Source: an uncultured Gemmatimonadota bacterium (GTDB lineage Bacteria; Gemmatimonadota; Gemmatimonadetes; Gemmatimonadales; Gemmatimonadaceae). Taken from it: DNA of 64,000 nucleotides. Position numbers and translations under genes: made by a program. How positions within the stretch are numbered: the first letter of the stretch is position 1; the number at the start of each line of letters is the position of its first letter. The stretch spans positions 124,001-188,000 of the forward strand of contig CAIVZZ010000003.1 of NCBI GenBank assembly GCA_903910555.1, read 5' to 3'. Shown one piece after another: positions 52,031 through 62,579 of the stretch. The notes under the pieces are model-generated. The model was not told where the DNA came from. It did not search any database and saw nothing but the letters and a program-made list of their open reading frames with translations.

Positions 52031-54115
52031 ATGGGATTTCTCGCGCCGGCGTTCTTCGGTGGATTGATCGCGATCGGCATTCCGATTGCGATCCATCTGA
52101 TCAATCGCGAACGGCGGGTGGTGGTGCAGTTCCCGTCGCTGATGTTCTTGCGGAAAGTGCCGTATCGCTCGGTGCGCCGGCAGAAACTGCGGCACCTGCT
52201 GCTGCTCGCGATGCGGTGTCTGGCGCTTGCGCTGCTCATTGCGGCGTTTTCGCGGCCGTTCTTCTCACGCCACGCGGCTGCGGCGTCATCACTGATGGGC
52301 GCGAAAGAACGTGTGATTCTTGTCGATCGCTCGTACAGCATGGGCTATGCGGATCATTGGAAGCGCGCGCTCGATGCGGCGCGCTCGGCGGCGCGCGGCG
52401 TGACGGGGAACGATCGCGCCACTCTTGTTTTCTTTGCGAATGATCCGGCGGCCGCCACCGAGCCGACTGCGAATCAGGCGCGGCTGGAGCACGCGATCGC
52501 CGGTGCAAAGCTCTCGTCAGAGGGAACACGCTATGAGCCCGCGCTGAAACTGGCGGCGCAGATTCTTTCCGCGTCGAATCTGCCGCGTAAAGAAGTCGTG
52601 ATGATCAGCGACTTTCAGCGAGTTGGGTGGGGCCGCAGAGACGACGTGCAGCTCCCCGCCGGCGCCGTGATGACGACGGTGGATATCGGTGGCGCGCCAG
52701 CGACCGACCTCGCCGTGACGCAGGTGTCCACGGACCGGGATCGCGCGGGCGACCGCGATCGTGTTACCGTCACGGCGCGCGTTACGAATACCGGCGCTGC
52801 TGCACGGACGGTGGATGCGACGCTGGACATCGGCGGTCGCGCGGTGGAGAGCAAGAGCGTGACCGTTCCGGCGAAGGGCGTTGCGCAGGCGCGCTTCTCA
52901 CCCAGCGTTGTTCCCGCCGCGGCGACGCGCGGCACGGTTCGCATCACGCACGATTCGTTGCCGGCCAACGACTCGTTCAACTTTACGCTGGCGCCCGGCG
53001 AAGCGGTGTCGGTGCTCGTTGTGCGCCCATCCAAGCCGCGAGAGAATCAGAGTCTCTACCTGAGTCGCGCGCTGAATATTGGCGACCGTCCCGCGTTTCA
53101 CGTCGATGTGCGCGCCGAAGATGCGCTGCGTGCCGCGGATCTGACGTCACGCTCGTTGGTCGTCCTCGACGAAGTCGCTCCGCCGAATGGTGCGATTGGC
53201 GCGCGTCTGCGTGACGCGATCAATGCGGGTACCGGACTGCTCGTCGTGCCCGGCGATCTTCCCGCTGCGCGGTGGACTCCCGAGTGGCGCGCGCTGATGC
53301 CGGCAACACTCGGTGCCGTTGTAGATCGCACGCGTGATGCGGGCGGGAAGGTGGCATCGGTCGACTATGGCCATCCCGTGTTCGAACAGTTCTCCGCGCC
53401 GCGCAGCGGTGATTTCTCGACCGCCCATCTCTTTCGGTATCGCCAGCTGGTGACATCAGGAGACAGCGGTGTCATTGCGAAACTTGATGACGGCGCACCG
53501 GCGCTCGTCGAGAAAACTGTCGGCGGCGGCAAGGTGCTGATGTGGGCCTCGTCGCTCGATGAATACTGGACTGACCTTCCGCTGCAGCCGGTGTTTCTCC
53601 CGTTCATGCACGAGCTGGCGAAATACGCGGGCCGTTACGGTGACGCGCGCACCTGGTTCCAGGCCGGAGACGTGCTCGATCTCTCGCGACATGGCGAGCT
53701 GACCGGGCCCTTCGTGACAGACGCCGGCACCGACGCGGCGACTGCGGCGCTCGTGCTCGAGTCGCCGTCGGGTCATCGCGCGCCGCTGACGCCCGCTGGC
53801 CCGGAGCACCTCGCGACGCTCAGCGAGCAGGGTTTCTACGAGCTGCGCGGACTCGGCATCGCCGCCGGAAGCGGCCGCCCGATTGCCGTGAATGTGGACC
53901 CGAAGGAGTCGGACCTCTCTCACTTCGACCCGAACGAGCTTGTGGCGGCTGTGACCGCGACGCCCGGCGCGGGTACTCAACAGAAGGGGGAGGCCGCCGC
54001 ACCCGAGGAGCTCGAACGCGGCCAGACTCTCTGGTGGTATCTTTTAATGGTGGCTCTGCTGCTGATGGTCGCGGAGACGATTCTCTCGAATCGCCTGTCG
54101 AAGGCCGAAGCATGA
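52031..54115 (+). CDS. BatA/VWA-type membrane protein
   Basis: 694 residues. The N-terminus has the BatA signature: helix FFGGLIAIGIPIAIHLINR, then FPSLMFLRKVP and LLLAMRCLALALLIAAF. The VWA domain follows (VILVDRSYSMGYADH, MISDFQRVGWG). Residues ~215-310 are CARDB-like (VTARVTNTGAAARTVDATL). Then a GATase-like fold and a last helix at WYLLMVALLLMVAET. Its N-terminal residues sit in the membrane with the body in the periplasm. It partners with the DUF58 and MoxR proteins encoded next to it. Confidence 0.93.
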   Translation: MGFLAPAFFGGLIAIGIPIAIHLINRERRVVVQFPSLMFLRKVPYRSVRRQKLRHLLLLAMRCLALALLIAAFSRPFFSRHAAAASSLMGAKERVILVDRSYSMGYADHWKRALDAARSAARGVTGNDRATLVFFANDPAAATEPTANQARLEHAIAGAKLSSEGTRYEPALKLAAQILSASNLPRKEVVMISDFQRVGWGRRDDVQLPAGAVMTTVDIGGAPATDLAVTQVSTDRDRAGDRDRVTVTARVTNTGAAARTVDATLDIGGRAVESKSVTVPAKGVAQARFSPSVVPAAATRGTVRITHDSLPANDSFNFTLAPGEAVSVLVVRPSKPRENQSLYLSRALNIGDRPAFHVDVRAEDALRAADLTSRSLVVLDEVAPPNGAIGARLRDAINAGTGLLVVPGDLPAARWTPEWRALMPATLGAVVDRTRDAGGKVASVDYGHPVFEQFSAPRSGDFSTAHLFRYRQLVTSGDSGVIAKLDDGAPALVEKTVGGGKVLMWASSLDEYWTDLPLQPVFLPFMHELAKYAGRYGDARTWFQAGDVLDLSRHGELTGPFVTDAGTDAATAALVLESPSGHRAPLTPAGPEHLATLSEQGFYELRGLGIAAGSGRPIAVNVDPKESDLSHFDPNELVAAVTATPGAGTQQKGEAAAPEELERGQTLWWYLLMVALLLMVAETILSNRLSKAEA

Positions 54116-54128
54116 GGAGGGTGTAGCA

Positions 54129-57100
54129 ATGGGCAGCGTGCAAGGATTCGCGGACGACCGCGGGCGTCTCGCCGGCGTGGTGAGTGGCGTGCGCAATCGC
54201 TGGCGCCTCAAGCGCGCGCTTCACGGCGCGACGATCACGGTGATCGTTGCCTTCGTGGCACTCGCGATTTCGGCGTATGCCACGCGAGCGCTGCACTACG
54301 GCGACTCCTCGCTGTGGATCTTCCGCCTGTTGTCGCTCGCGGCGATTGCTTCGTGCGCCATCCGATTCATTGTGAAGCCGCTGCGCACAACTCCACAGGA
54401 CGCTCAGGTTGCGCTCTACATCGAAGAGCATGAACCGGCGCTCGATGGCGCGGTAATCACTGCTGTTGATGTTCACGCCGCAGGCGCTGCGGCCGCGCGT
54501 TCACCCGCACTCGTTGCGAAGCTCGTGCGTTCGGCGCTCGATCGCATGCGCGGCGCGGAGGATGGACGCAGCGTTGACGCGAGTGACTTGCAGCGCACAT
54601 CGATCATTTTCGCGGCCGTGACCGCCGCGTCAGTCGGGCTCGCCATATTCGGACCCGCTGTACTCCGTCACGGATTCAGTTTGATGCTCGTGCCGTGGGG
54701 CGAAGCGAATCCGGCGAGCGTGTTTGCGATCGCGGTGAAGCCCGGAAACGCAACCATCGCGAAGGGCGGCGATCAGCTCGTGACGGCGTCGCTGCGCGGG
54801 TTCAACGCGGATCGTGTCGACCTGCTCGTGCGCTCCGCTGATTCAACCGACTGGACGCGCGTGACCATGTCAGCCGACAGCGCCGGACGTTACAACTACC
54901 GGCTGTTCGATCTCGCGAAGGTCACCGAGTATGCCGTTGAGGCGAGCGGCGTGCGATCGGCCGTGTATCGTCTCGATGTTGCCGACCTCGCGTTCGTGAA
55001 ACGTCTCGATTTGGAATACAGGTATCCCGCGTACACGCAGCTGCCGAATCAGCGCGTCGATAGTACGGGTGATATCGCCGCGCTCAAAGGCACGATGGTT
55101 CGTGTGCGCGTCACGCCGACGCGCGCGACGAGCGGCGGCCGCGTGATTGTTCAGGGCGGTGATACGCTGCAGCTGGCACGCACCGCAGACGGCGCACTTA
55201 TCGCGATGCTGCGCGTTGACCGCGAGGGCTTCTATAAGGTTGAGCTCGAGGGACCTGACGGTCGCATGGTCACCGGTTCTCTGGAGTACACGATCGACGC
55301 GCTGCCAGATCGTCCGCCGACGGTCAGCTTTGTGAAACCGGGTCGCGACGTGAAAGTGCTCTCGGTAGACGAGGTGTTCACTGAAGTTCGCGCGCAGGAC
55401 GACTACGGCGTGGCGAAGCTCGAGCTGGTCTACTCGGTGAACGGCGCAGCGGAGAAATCGATTCCGCTCTATGCGTCCACCGGAAAAGTCATGCGCGACA
55501 TTTCGGCCGGACACACGTTCATGCTCGAGAATGAGCATCTCGCCGCGGGCGATGTCGTCTCGTACTACGCGCGCGCCACCGACAACAACGCCGTCAGCGG
55601 GCCGGCGACAGCGACCACCGATATTTATTTTCTGCAGGTTCGCCCGTACGGCCAGGACTATCGTCAGCAGCAGGGCGGCGGTGGCGGCGGCGGGGGAGGG
55701 CGCGGTGGTGCGCAGGATCCGGGCCCGCTCTCCGAGCGTGAACGACAGGTGATTGCCGCCTCGTTCAACACCGCTCGTGACAGCGCGAAGCTCGACAAAA
55801 AAACGCTCGACGAAGATCTCGCCACGCTGCGGCTGTCGCAGCAAAAACTTCGCGAGGAAGTCGAGCAGCTCGTTAAGAAACTCGTTGACCGCGGAATTGC
55901 GTCGACAGATTCTGGCTGGAAAAAAATTGCGACGATCCTGCCGAAGGCCACGGCGGAGATGGACAGCGCCGAGAAAAATCTCGCGAAGGGGACGCCGCGT
56001 GGTGCGCTCTCGCAGGAGCAGCGCGCGCTCGTGCAGCTGCAGCGTGCAGAAGCCGTTTTTCGTGATATTCAGGTCTCAATGGGCGGCGGCGGCGGTGGTG
56101 GCGGCGGCGGTGGCGGCAGTACGCGCGCGCAGGACCTCGCCGACATCTTCGAGCTCGACAAAGACAAGGTGCGGAATCAGTACGAGTCCGTGCAGCGCGG
56201 ACAGGAACAGCAGGCGCAGCAGAGCGATGCGTCACAAGTGGACGAAGCGCTCGACAAGTTGAAGCAGCTTGCCACGCGCCAGCAGCAGGAAGACGAGCGG
56301 ATGCGTCGCAAAGCGGACAGTCTCCGCGGGCCGGGTTCGAGCGGATCGTCGAACGGCACGGGCGAACGTGACCTCGCGCAGCAAACAGAACAGGCCGCAC
56401 GTCAGCTCGAACGGCTCGCCCGCGAGAAGCAGTCGCAGCAGCTCGCCGACGCGGCGCGCAAGCTTCAGGACGCGGCGAATTCAATGAAGCAGGCCGCGGC
56501 GAATGGAAAGAGCGGTTCGGCCGAATCAAAGAATGCGAACGACAGGCTCGCCGAGGCGCGGCGGCTGCTCGAGCAGGAAAAGACGAGTGGCGCGCGGCGC
56601 GGATTGGACGACGTTCAGAAATCGGCACGGGCGCTCGCGGAGCAAGAAAAGCAGGTCGCCGGTGATGTTGCGAAGATGAACGTGCAGTCGCCGAACCCGC
56701 AGCAGTCACCGCAGCAGTCACCGCAGCAACGCTCGCTCGCGGCCGAGAAAGGCGCGATGGCGGACTCGCTGCGCGATCTCACGCGTCGTATCGATCAGCT
56801 CGCCGGCGAGCAGAGCCGCTCACAGCCCGGCGCGTCGCGCGCGCTCGGCGAAGCCGTTGATTCACTCCGCGCGCGCCGGATTGAGGATCGGATTCGCGAG
56901 TCTCAGCAGCAGCTGGGACAGGCATCGCAGCAGTATCTCGACAATCTCGAACGGTCGATCGCCGATGGGTTGAACGACCTCGGCCAGAAGCTGCAGAAGG
57001 CGGGTGAAGCGTCGTCGCAGGCGTCAGCGGGCGACAAGCAGCAACAGGCACTTGATCGCATGCGTGACCTCGTGCGGGGTATGGAAACGCTCGATGATCG

Positions 57101-57839
57101 CGTGCGTCAGCAACAGCAGCAGGGAAAAGATGGACAGCAGGGAAAAGATGGACAGCAGGGTCAACAGCAAGGGAAGCAGGGACAGAGCGGACAGCAGGGC
57201 CAACAAGGCCAGCAGGGTCAAGGACAAGGTCAGGGGCAGCAGGGTCAACAGGGTCAGCAGGGTCAGCAGGGACAAGGCCAAGGTCAGGGACAAGGTCAGG
57301 GACAAGGCCAAGGCCAACAAGCCGGACAGGGCAACGGTGGCCGCGGTGGTCGTGGTGGTGTCGGCGGCAACGGCACTGGCAGCGGCACAGGCAACGGCAC
57401 GGTTGCACAAGGCGGCCAAGGCGGCAATCGCCTCTCGCAAAACGACGCCCGTCAATTCTCCGCGGAGATGCAGCAGCGCGTTCGCGATGCCGAAGCGCTG
57501 CGGAACGAACTCGCGAAGCAGGGCGCTGATGTTTCCGCGCTCGATCGCGCGCTGGACGCAATGCGCGCCGCGGCAAATCAGGAAAATCTGAAAGACCAAA
57601 AATCCGGCGGCGAACTTCGCACGCAAGTCATCGACGGACTCAAGGCGTATGAGTTCGCTCTGCGCCGCACGATCGACGGAAAAGAGAACGCCCAAGTCCG
57701 ATCCGGAAATAACGGCGACGTTCCCGCAGAGTTTCGGGCCTATGTAGAAGAGTATTATCGTTCATTGGCACGTCCGGCCCACTCCGATTCCACGGCCCGG
57801 CCGAAACAGCAGACACCACAGGCGCCGCAGTCGCGCTGA
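54129..57839 (+). CDS. DUF4175-family large membrane protein with Gln/Gly tract
   Basis: 1236 residues, GAGGAGGG 9 nt before the ATG. Two N-terminal helices ([34 protein letters not shown]) and a third at ~residue 165. [21 protein letters not shown] is the DUF4175-like start. Residues ~210-520 hold Ig-like strands; from ~540 onwards charged coiled coils dominate. A low-complexity Gln/Gly/Lys segment covers residues ~995-1085. The C-terminal helical end ([16 protein letters not shown]...ALRRTIDGK) is conserved. It closes the Bat-like set and is likely a periplasmic scaffold. Confidence 0.93.
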   Translation: MGSVQGFADDRGRLAGVVSGVRNRWRLKRALHGATITVIVAFVALAISAYATRALHYGDSSLWIFRLLSLAAIASCAIRFIVKPLRTTPQDAQVALYIEEHEPALDGAVITAVDVHAAGAAAARSPALVAKLVRSALDRMRGAEDGRSVDASDLQRTSIIFAAVTAASVGLAIFGPAVLRHGFSLMLVPWGEANPASVFAIAVKPGNATIAKGGDQLVTASLRGFNADRVDLLVRSADSTDWTRVTMSADSAGRYNYRLFDLAKVTEYAVEASGVRSAVYRLDVADLAFVKRLDLEYRYPAYTQLPNQRVDSTGDIAALKGTMVRVRVTPTRATSGGRVIVQGGDTLQLARTADGALIAMLRVDREGFYKVELEGPDGRMVTGSLEYTIDALPDRPPTVSFVKPGRDVKVLSVDEVFTEVRAQDDYGVAKLELVYSVNGAAEKSIPLYASTGKVMRDISAGHTFMLENEHLAAGDVVSYYARATDNNAVSGPATATTDIYFLQVRPYGQDYRQQQGGGGGGGGGRGGAQDPGPLSERERQVIAASFNTARDSAKLDKKTLDEDLATLRLSQQKLREEVEQLVKKLVDRGIASTDSGWKKIATILPKATAEMDSAEKNLAKGTPRGALSQEQRALVQLQRAEAVFRDIQVSMGGGGGGGGGGGGSTRAQDLADIFELDKDKVRNQYESVQRGQEQQAQQSDASQVDEALDKLKQLATRQQQEDERMRRKADSLRGPGSSGSSNGTGERDLAQQTEQAARQLERLAREKQSQQLADAARKLQDAANSMKQAAANGKSGSAESKNANDRLAEARRLLEQEKTSGARRGLDDVQKSARALAEQEKQVAGDVAKMNVQSPNPQQSPQQSPQQRSLAAEKGAMADSLRDLTRRIDQLAGEQSRSQPGASRALGEAVDSLRARRIEDRIRESQQQLGQASQQYLDNLERSIADGLNDLGQKLQKAGEASSQASAGDKQQQALDRMRDLVRGMETLDDRVRQQQQQGKDGQQGKDGQQGQQQGKQGQSGQQGQQGQQGQGQGQGQQGQQGQQGQQGQGQGQGQGQGQGQGQQAGQGNGGRGGRGGVGGNGTGSGTGNGTVAQGGQGGNRLSQNDARQFSAEMQQRVRDAEALRNELAKQGADVSALDRALDAMRAAANQENLKDQKSGGELRTQVIDGLKAYEFALRRTIDGKENAQVRSGNNGDVPAEFRAYVEEYYRSLARPAHSDSTARPKQQTPQAPQSR
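57113..57330 (+). repeat. Low-complexity CAGCAGGGTCAA-type repeat within DUF4175 gene
   Basis: Imperfect copies of CAGCAGGGACAA/GGTCAAGGACAA encode the QQGQ tract. The stretch is prone to slippage, so its length may vary between strains. Confidence 0.85.
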
Positions 57840-57858
57840 GTTCATAACGAGGCATCCA

Positions 57859-58311
57859 GTGTCAATCAAGAAACCAGAAAACCCAGAGCTGAAAGCCAGG
57901 CTCACGCCGCAGCAATACGAAGTCACGCAGTGCAGTGCCACCGAGCCGCCATTCCAGAACGAGTTTTGGAATAATCACGAAGACGGCATTTACGTCGACG
58001 TCGTCTCTGGTGAACCGCTCTTTTCATCGACCGACAAGTTCGACTCCGGAACCGGCTGGCCGAGCTTCGTTCAGCCGATGGTAAAAGAGAATGTCGTCGA
58101 GCACTCCGACAACACGTACGGTATGCGCCGCGTCGAAGCGCGTTCGGCAACCGGCGACTCACATCTCGGCCACGTTTTTCCCGACGGACCCGGACCGACC
58201 GGTCTTCGTTACTGCATCAACTCCGCGTCGCTGCGATTCATTCCCAAAGCGAAACTCGACGGCGAGGGCTACGGAGAATTTCTCCAGCTGTTCGGCGGAG
58301 GCGCAAAGTGA
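57859..58311 (+). CDS. msrB: Peptide-methionine (R)-S-oxide reductase
   Basis: 150 residues from GTG 57859 with GAGG 7 nt upstream. Motifs: [17 protein letters not shown] and the catalytic cysteine in RYCINSASL. The two CxxC zinc motifs of many MsrB proteins are absent, so it is the zinc-free type. It repairs Met-R-sulfoxide. There is no signal peptide, hence cytosolic. It is 19 nt after the DUF4175 gene and overlaps msrA by 4 nt. Confidence 0.97.
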   Translation: MSIKKPENPELKARLTPQQYEVTQCSATEPPFQNEFWNNHEDGIYVDVVSGEPLFSSTDKFDSGTGWPSFVQPMVKENVVEHSDNTYGMRRVEARSATGDSHLGHVFPDGPGPTGLRYCINSASLRFIPKAKLDGEGYGEFLQLFGGGAK

Positions 58312-58850
58312 GCGACCGGATTGAATACGCGTCGCTCGCGGGCGGCTGCTTCTGGTGCCTCGAGGCGGTGTTCCTCGAGATGAAGGGAGTGCAGGCTGTG
58401 CAGAACGGATATGCAGGCGGCAAACGTCCGAATCCGACGTATGAGCAAGTTTGCAGCGGCGCGACCGGTCATGCCGAAGCCGTGCGCGTGACGTTCGATC
58501 CCGAGATCGTGAGCTACAAGGATCTCTTGGACGTGTTCTTCACGATTCACGATCCGACGACGCTCAATCGCCAGGGCGGCGACAAAGGCACGCAATATCG
58601 CTCCGCCGTTTTCTTTGAGTCGCCGGAACAGGAGCGTATCGCACGCGAGACGATCGTCGAGTTCGACACGGCGAAAGTGTGGGATGATCCGATCGTCACC
58701 GAGGTCACGGCGCTCGAAAAGTTCTGGCCGGCGGAAGAATATCATAACAACTACTTTGCGCTGAACCCGCAGAATCCGTACTGCTCCGTCGTGATCGCAC
58801 CAAAAGTTTCCAAAGCGCGAAAGCTGTTTCTCGAAAAACTCGCGAAGTAG
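58308..58850 (+). CDS. msrA: Peptide-methionine (S)-S-oxide reductase
   Basis: 180 residues. The active-site motif is [12 protein letters not shown] with the catalytic Cys13-Cys16 pair; GYAGG and [11 protein letters not shown], then [12 protein letters not shown] are typical. GTG 58308 overlaps the msrB stop by 4 nt. No signal peptide. With MsrB it restores both methionine sulfoxide forms. Confidence 0.97.
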   Translation: MSDRIEYASLAGGCFWCLEAVFLEMKGVQAVQNGYAGGKRPNPTYEQVCSGATGHAEAVRVTFDPEIVSYKDLLDVFFTIHDPTTLNRQGGDKGTQYRSAVFFESPEQERIARETIVEFDTAKVWDDPIVTEVTALEKFWPAEEYHNNYFALNPQNPYCSVVIAPKVSKARKLFLEKLAK

Positions 58851-58854
58851 CGCC

Positions 58855-60774
58855 ATGCGTAGAATCGCGCTGGCGCTCTTGTTATCGGCCGCGCCGGCGC
58901 TCGCGCAATCCGTCGACTGGCCCGCATACGGGAACGATGCGGGTGGGTTGAAGTATTCGTCGCTTGCCGACGTGAATCGCTCGAACGTCGCAAAGCTCGC
59001 GATCGCATTCACGTGGGAAGCACACGAGAGCGCCGTCCCTGCAAGCGATGGACAGAAGGCTGCGCGGCCCGGGCAGTTTCAAGTCACGCCGCTCGCGATC
59101 CACGACACGCTCTTCTTCTCAACGCCCTTCAATCGCGTGATCGCGCTCGATGCGACGAGCGGTCGAGAGTTTTGGGCGTACGACCCGCAGGCATGGAAAG
59201 TGTACGGCCAGCCGAGCAATGGCACGGGATTCGTGCACCGTGGCGTCGCGACATGGACGGACGGCAAGCAGCGCCGCGTGTTCATGAACTCGCGCTGGCG
59301 TCTCATCGCGCTCGACGCGTCGACGGGTAAACCAATCGACTCGTTCGGCACGCACGGCGAGGTGGACGTCACGCAGAATCTTTCGCGGCCCGTGCGAAAG
59401 GAGCACTATAGCAACACGTCGCCGCCGGTCGTTTGGGGCAACCTCGTGATCCTTGGCAACGGCGTCGGAGACCGGCTCGTCTATCACGGCGATCCGCCGG
59501 GGGACATTCAAGCGTTCGACGTCCGCACGGGAAAACGCGTGTGGCGATTCAAGACCGTGCCGGAACCCGGTGAGTTTGGCAACGATACGTGGCAGGATGG
59601 CGCGTGGAAATACATGGGGCACACGAACGCGTGGGCGCCATTCACGGTCGATTCCGCGCGCGGGTATGTCTATCTGCCAGTCGGCACGCCGAGCGATGAC
59701 TGGTACGGCGGGGAGCGAAAAGGCGCGGACCTATTCGGCGAGACGATCCTCTGTCTCGATGCGCGCACCGGAAAACGGATCTGGCATTTCCAGACTGCGC
59801 ATCATGGACTGTGGGACTACGACCCGCCGGCGCCGCCGAACCTCGTCACGGTAAATCATGACGGGCGGAAGGTGGATGTCGTCATCGCGCCAACCAAGCA
59901 GGGATTTCTGTTCGTGTTCGATCGCGTGACTGGAAAACCGCTCTGGCCGATCGAAGAGCGCGCGGTGCCACAGAGTGATGTCCCCGGCGAAGCGAGCTGG
60001 CCCACCCAGCCGTTCCCAACCAAGCCTGCGCCGTTCGCGAAACAGGGGTTCTCGCTCGACGACGCGATGGACCTCACGCCAGAGCTGCACAAGATGGCGG
60101 TCGACGAGCTTTCGAAATACAAACTTGGCCCGCTCTTCACGCCGCCTTCGATGCAGGGCACGATCGTTGCGCCCGGTGTGATCGGCGGCGCGGGGTGGGG
60201 CGGCGCCGCCGTGGACCCCGAGACCGGCTGGGCGTATGTGAAGTCGTCCAACTCGCCTGCGTTCATGATCATCGAGAAACACGACACGCCGAGTGACACC
60301 GTCGACTCGCCGTACATGCTGAATCTTGGCCGCCAGGGACTGAGCATTCGCTTCGGGCCGAACGCCGCCGGTGGGCGTCCGTGGCCGGCGCTGCCGATTC
60401 AGAAACCGCCGTACGGAAATCTCACTGCCATCGATCTCAACACCGGCGAAACAAAATGGTCGATTCCGTTCGGTGATTCACCGGAGATCAGAAATCACCC
60501 GGCGCTCAGAGGCGTCCAGCTTCCCGATAAGCTTGGAGTGAGCGGATCACCGGGCGCGATGGTCACGAAGGGCGGCCTCGTGTTCGCGACGGGCGGCGGC
60601 AGCGTGTTGTACGCAATCGACGCAAAGGACGGCAGCACGGTGTGGCAGTACGACCTCGGGCAGATCGCGTATTCGAACCCGATGACGTATCGCGCTCGCG
60701 ACGGGAGGCAGTACGTCGCGATCGCGACTGGTGCGGGGAGTACGTCCAAGCTCGTGGTGTTTGGTTTGAAATAA
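58855..60774 (+). CDS. PQQ-dependent dehydrogenase, exported
   Basis: 639 residues with a short signal peptide (MRRIALALLLSAAPALAQ). Eight-bladed quinoprotein propeller: DWPAYGNDAGGLKYSSLADV, then Trp-docking repeats such as GKRVWRFKTVPEPGEFG, GKRIWHFQTAHHGLWDYD, GSTVWQYDLG. The HHGLWDYD region carries Asp/His groups that contact PQQ and Ca2+. It oxidises an alcohol or sugar in the periplasm. There is no cytochrome c domain. It starts 4 nt after msrA and so ends the ten-gene run. Confidence 0.93.
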   Translation: MRRIALALLLSAAPALAQSVDWPAYGNDAGGLKYSSLADVNRSNVAKLAIAFTWEAHESAVPASDGQKAARPGQFQVTPLAIHDTLFFSTPFNRVIALDATSGREFWAYDPQAWKVYGQPSNGTGFVHRGVATWTDGKQRRVFMNSRWRLIALDASTGKPIDSFGTHGEVDVTQNLSRPVRKEHYSNTSPPVVWGNLVILGNGVGDRLVYHGDPPGDIQAFDVRTGKRVWRFKTVPEPGEFGNDTWQDGAWKYMGHTNAWAPFTVDSARGYVYLPVGTPSDDWYGGERKGADLFGETILCLDARTGKRIWHFQTAHHGLWDYDPPAPPNLVTVNHDGRKVDVVIAPTKQGFLFVFDRVTGKPLWPIEERAVPQSDVPGEASWPTQPFPTKPAPFAKQGFSLDDAMDLTPELHKMAVDELSKYKLGPLFTPPSMQGTIVAPGVIGGAGWGGAAVDPETGWAYVKSSNSPAFMIIEKHDTPSDTVDSPYMLNLGRQGLSIRFGPNAAGGRPWPALPIQKPPYGNLTAIDLNTGETKWSIPFGDSPEIRNHPALRGVQLPDKLGVSGSPGAMVTKGGLVFATGGGSVLYAIDAKDGSTVWQYDLGQIAYSNPMTYRARDGRQYVAIATGAGSTSKLVVFGLK

Positions 60775-60794
60775 CGGCAACTACATTTTGATTT

Positions 60795-60893
60795 TGCCGC
60801 GGGTTTTCGCGGAAACGCGCTGGTTGATCCGCGTTAACCCGCGCAAACCCGCGGCAGAAAAAGTTGTTCTTTTCTTTTTCTTTTTATTTTCTC
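60795..60893 (+). terminator. Inverted repeat and polypyrimidine leader between PQQ dehydrogenase and alcohol dehydrogenase
   Basis: TGCCGCGGGTTT (60795-60806) pairs with AAACCCGCGGCA (60845-60856). It is followed after a few A by a T/C-only stretch (about 60863-60893) running to the ATG of the next gene. It can serve as terminator for the upstream gene; the pyrimidine tract lacks any Shine-Dalgarno and may bind ribosomal protein S1. Confidence 0.55.
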
Positions 60894-61988
60894 ATGGCAA
60901 AAACGATTCGCGCCGCGGTGATGACCGCGCCGCACAAGCCGGTCGAAGTTCGTGAACTGCCGTGGCCCACGCTGGAGCCGGGCGCCGCGATGCTGAAGAC
61001 ACTCTACTCCGAGGTCTGCGGCACCGACGTGCACCTCCTTCACGGCAAGCTCGCGGGCGTGCCGTATCCGATTGTGCCGGGCCACGTATCAATCGGGCAT
61101 CTCGCTGAGATCCGCGGCAAGGTCACTGATATCAATGGCGATGAATTTCACGAAGGCGACCTCGTGACATTTCTCGACGTGCACGAGACATGCGGGCGAT
61201 GCTACGAATGTCTCGTCACGAAGCAGACGACGCGTTGTCCGTCACGCCGCGTGTACGGAATTTCTTACGGAGTAGCAGACGGACCGCTCGGCGGATGGGC
61301 CGATCATATCTGGATGAAGCCGGGCGTGAAGATGCTGCGGATTCCGAAAGGCGTCGATCCGATTTCGTTCATCGCGGGCGGGTGCGGATTGGTTACGTCG
61401 GTGCACGCGGTGGAACGCGGTGATGTCCGGCTCGGATCATCCGTTGCCGTGCTCGGCGCGGGTCCGGTAGGCCAAGGTGCCATCGCGCTCGCGCGGCTCG
61501 CCGGCGCATATCCCGTGATCGCGATTGGTGCGCCGGCACCGCGTCTCGAGTTCGCGAAGAAAATGGGAGCGACGCACACGATCAGTCTCGACGTACCCGC
61601 CGATGATCGTGCGGCCCTCGTCCGTGAGATCACCGGTGGACATGGCGTTGATGTCGTGATCGAAGCGGCCGGCGATCCGCGCGCGGTGCCGCAAGCGCTC
61701 GATCTCGTGCGCGATGGCGGACGCGTCGTGATTGCCGGCCAGTACACCGACCACGGCGACATCTCGATCAATCCGCATTTGCAGATCAATAAGAAGCACG
61801 CCGAGATTCGCGGCTGCTGGGGATGTGATTACTCGCATGTGCATCGCGCCGTGCAGGTCCTCGCGCATCAGGGGAACGCGCTGCCGTGGGCGGAGTCGAT
61901 TACTGCGAAGTTCGGGATCGATCAGGCGAACGAGGCACTCGCGGCTGTTGAGAATCGCAGCGTGATCAAGGCAGTAATCATTCCTTAA
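60894..61988 (+). CDS. Zinc-dependent alcohol dehydrogenase (MDR)
   Basis: 364 residues. Catalytic-zinc Cys in EVCGTDVHLLHG and the His in VPGHVSIGHL (where most relatives have GHE). The structural-zinc lobe reads CGRCYECLVTKQTTRCP. The nucleotide motif is VLGAGPVGQGAIALARL. It oxidises an alcohol or polyol with NAD; this GHVS branch is unassigned. ATG 60894 is the only ATG near the family start. No ribosome site is visible in the pyrimidine-rich leader. Confidence 0.95.
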   Translation: MAKTIRAAVMTAPHKPVEVRELPWPTLEPGAAMLKTLYSEVCGTDVHLLHGKLAGVPYPIVPGHVSIGHLAEIRGKVTDINGDEFHEGDLVTFLDVHETCGRCYECLVTKQTTRCPSRRVYGISYGVADGPLGGWADHIWMKPGVKMLRIPKGVDPISFIAGGCGLVTSVHAVERGDVRLGSSVAVLGAGPVGQGAIALARLAGAYPVIAIGAPAPRLEFAKKMGATHTISLDVPADDRAALVREITGGHGVDVVIEAAGDPRAVPQALDLVRDGGRVVIAGQYTDHGDISINPHLQINKKHAEIRGCWGCDYSHVHRAVQVLAHQGNALPWAESITAKFGIDQANEALAAVENRSVIKAVIIP

Positions 61989-62132
61989 GCTCACAGTCCT
62001 AGCTCCCAGCTCGCCAGCTCATTGCTTGGCCGTGTCATAGCTCGAGCTGAGTGCGTCTGGGCGGGGCTGGGAGCTTGAGCTCTGACAAGGCCAAGCTGGG
62101 AGCTCACGAACTTGGAGCTCGAACTGTGAGCT
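61988..62132 (+). repeat. Direct repeat A flanking the four-helix-bundle gene
   Basis: The 132-bp core 62001-62132 aligns without gaps with 62580-62711, 115 of 132 identical. AGCT-rich and self-complementary (AGCTCACAGT at 61988-61997 pairs with ACTGTGAGCT at 62123-62132; GCTTGGCC pairs with GGCCAAGC). The edge of the repeat contains the stop codon of the gene at 62131. Confidence 0.92.
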
Positions 62133-62496
62133 AACCTCCGCTGGCTGGGCGGAGTCTCTTCTGCAGTCCGATGAGCATCCTGCGAACCTCGATGACATCG
62201 GGCAGATATTCCTTTACACGGTCAGCGGGAATCAGCTTTGCCTGTGCGACGAATTCCAGATGGCATTCGAGCTCGGAGCTCGAACCGATGGCGATCTGAA
62301 CGAACTTTGCAAAATCAGAATCCGAAGCGCGACCACATCCTTCGGCGATGTTCGTCGGGATCGAGAGGGCCGCGCGGCGAAGCTGACTGACCAAACCGGA
62401 ATTTCCCCGACGCGGGATCAGATCGGTCAGCCGATGCACATTGAGCGCGAGAGTCTGGGCTTTTTGCCAGACTGTGAGTTTATGGAAATCTTGCAT
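62131..62496 (-). CDS. Four-helix-bundle protein (S23 / 23S rRNA intervening-sequence protein family)
   Basis: 121 residues: MQDFHKLTVWQKAQTLALNV, then FVSQ-like RRGNSGLVSQLRRAALSIPT and NIAEGCGRASDSDFAKFVQI, the diagnostic motif of the TIGR02436 family. These small basic helical bundles were first found in rRNA intervening sequences and are related in fold to the bAvd accessory protein of diversity-generating retroelements. It is alone on the minus strand and sits between two 132-bp direct repeats. Role unknown. Nucleic-acid binding is likely. Confidence 0.93.
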   Translation of the reverse strand: MQDFHKLTVWQKAQTLALNVHRLTDLIPRRGNSGLVSQLRRAALSIPTNIAEGCGRASDSDFAKFVQIAIGSSSELECHLEFVAQAKLIPADRVKEYLPDVIEVRRMLIGLQKRLRPASGG

Positions 62497-62579
62497 CTGG
62501 CGAACGTATTGGAAACGGCTCCGCCGAGTGTCATCATTTCGCCGCTGTGTGTAGCGTTAAGTCGTTCGCTCCGAGCTCC

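Noticed and set aside
62131-62496. Part of a diversity-generating retroelement
   Set aside because: Only the bAvd-like fold is present; there is no reverse transcriptase, template repeat or variable repeat in the window.
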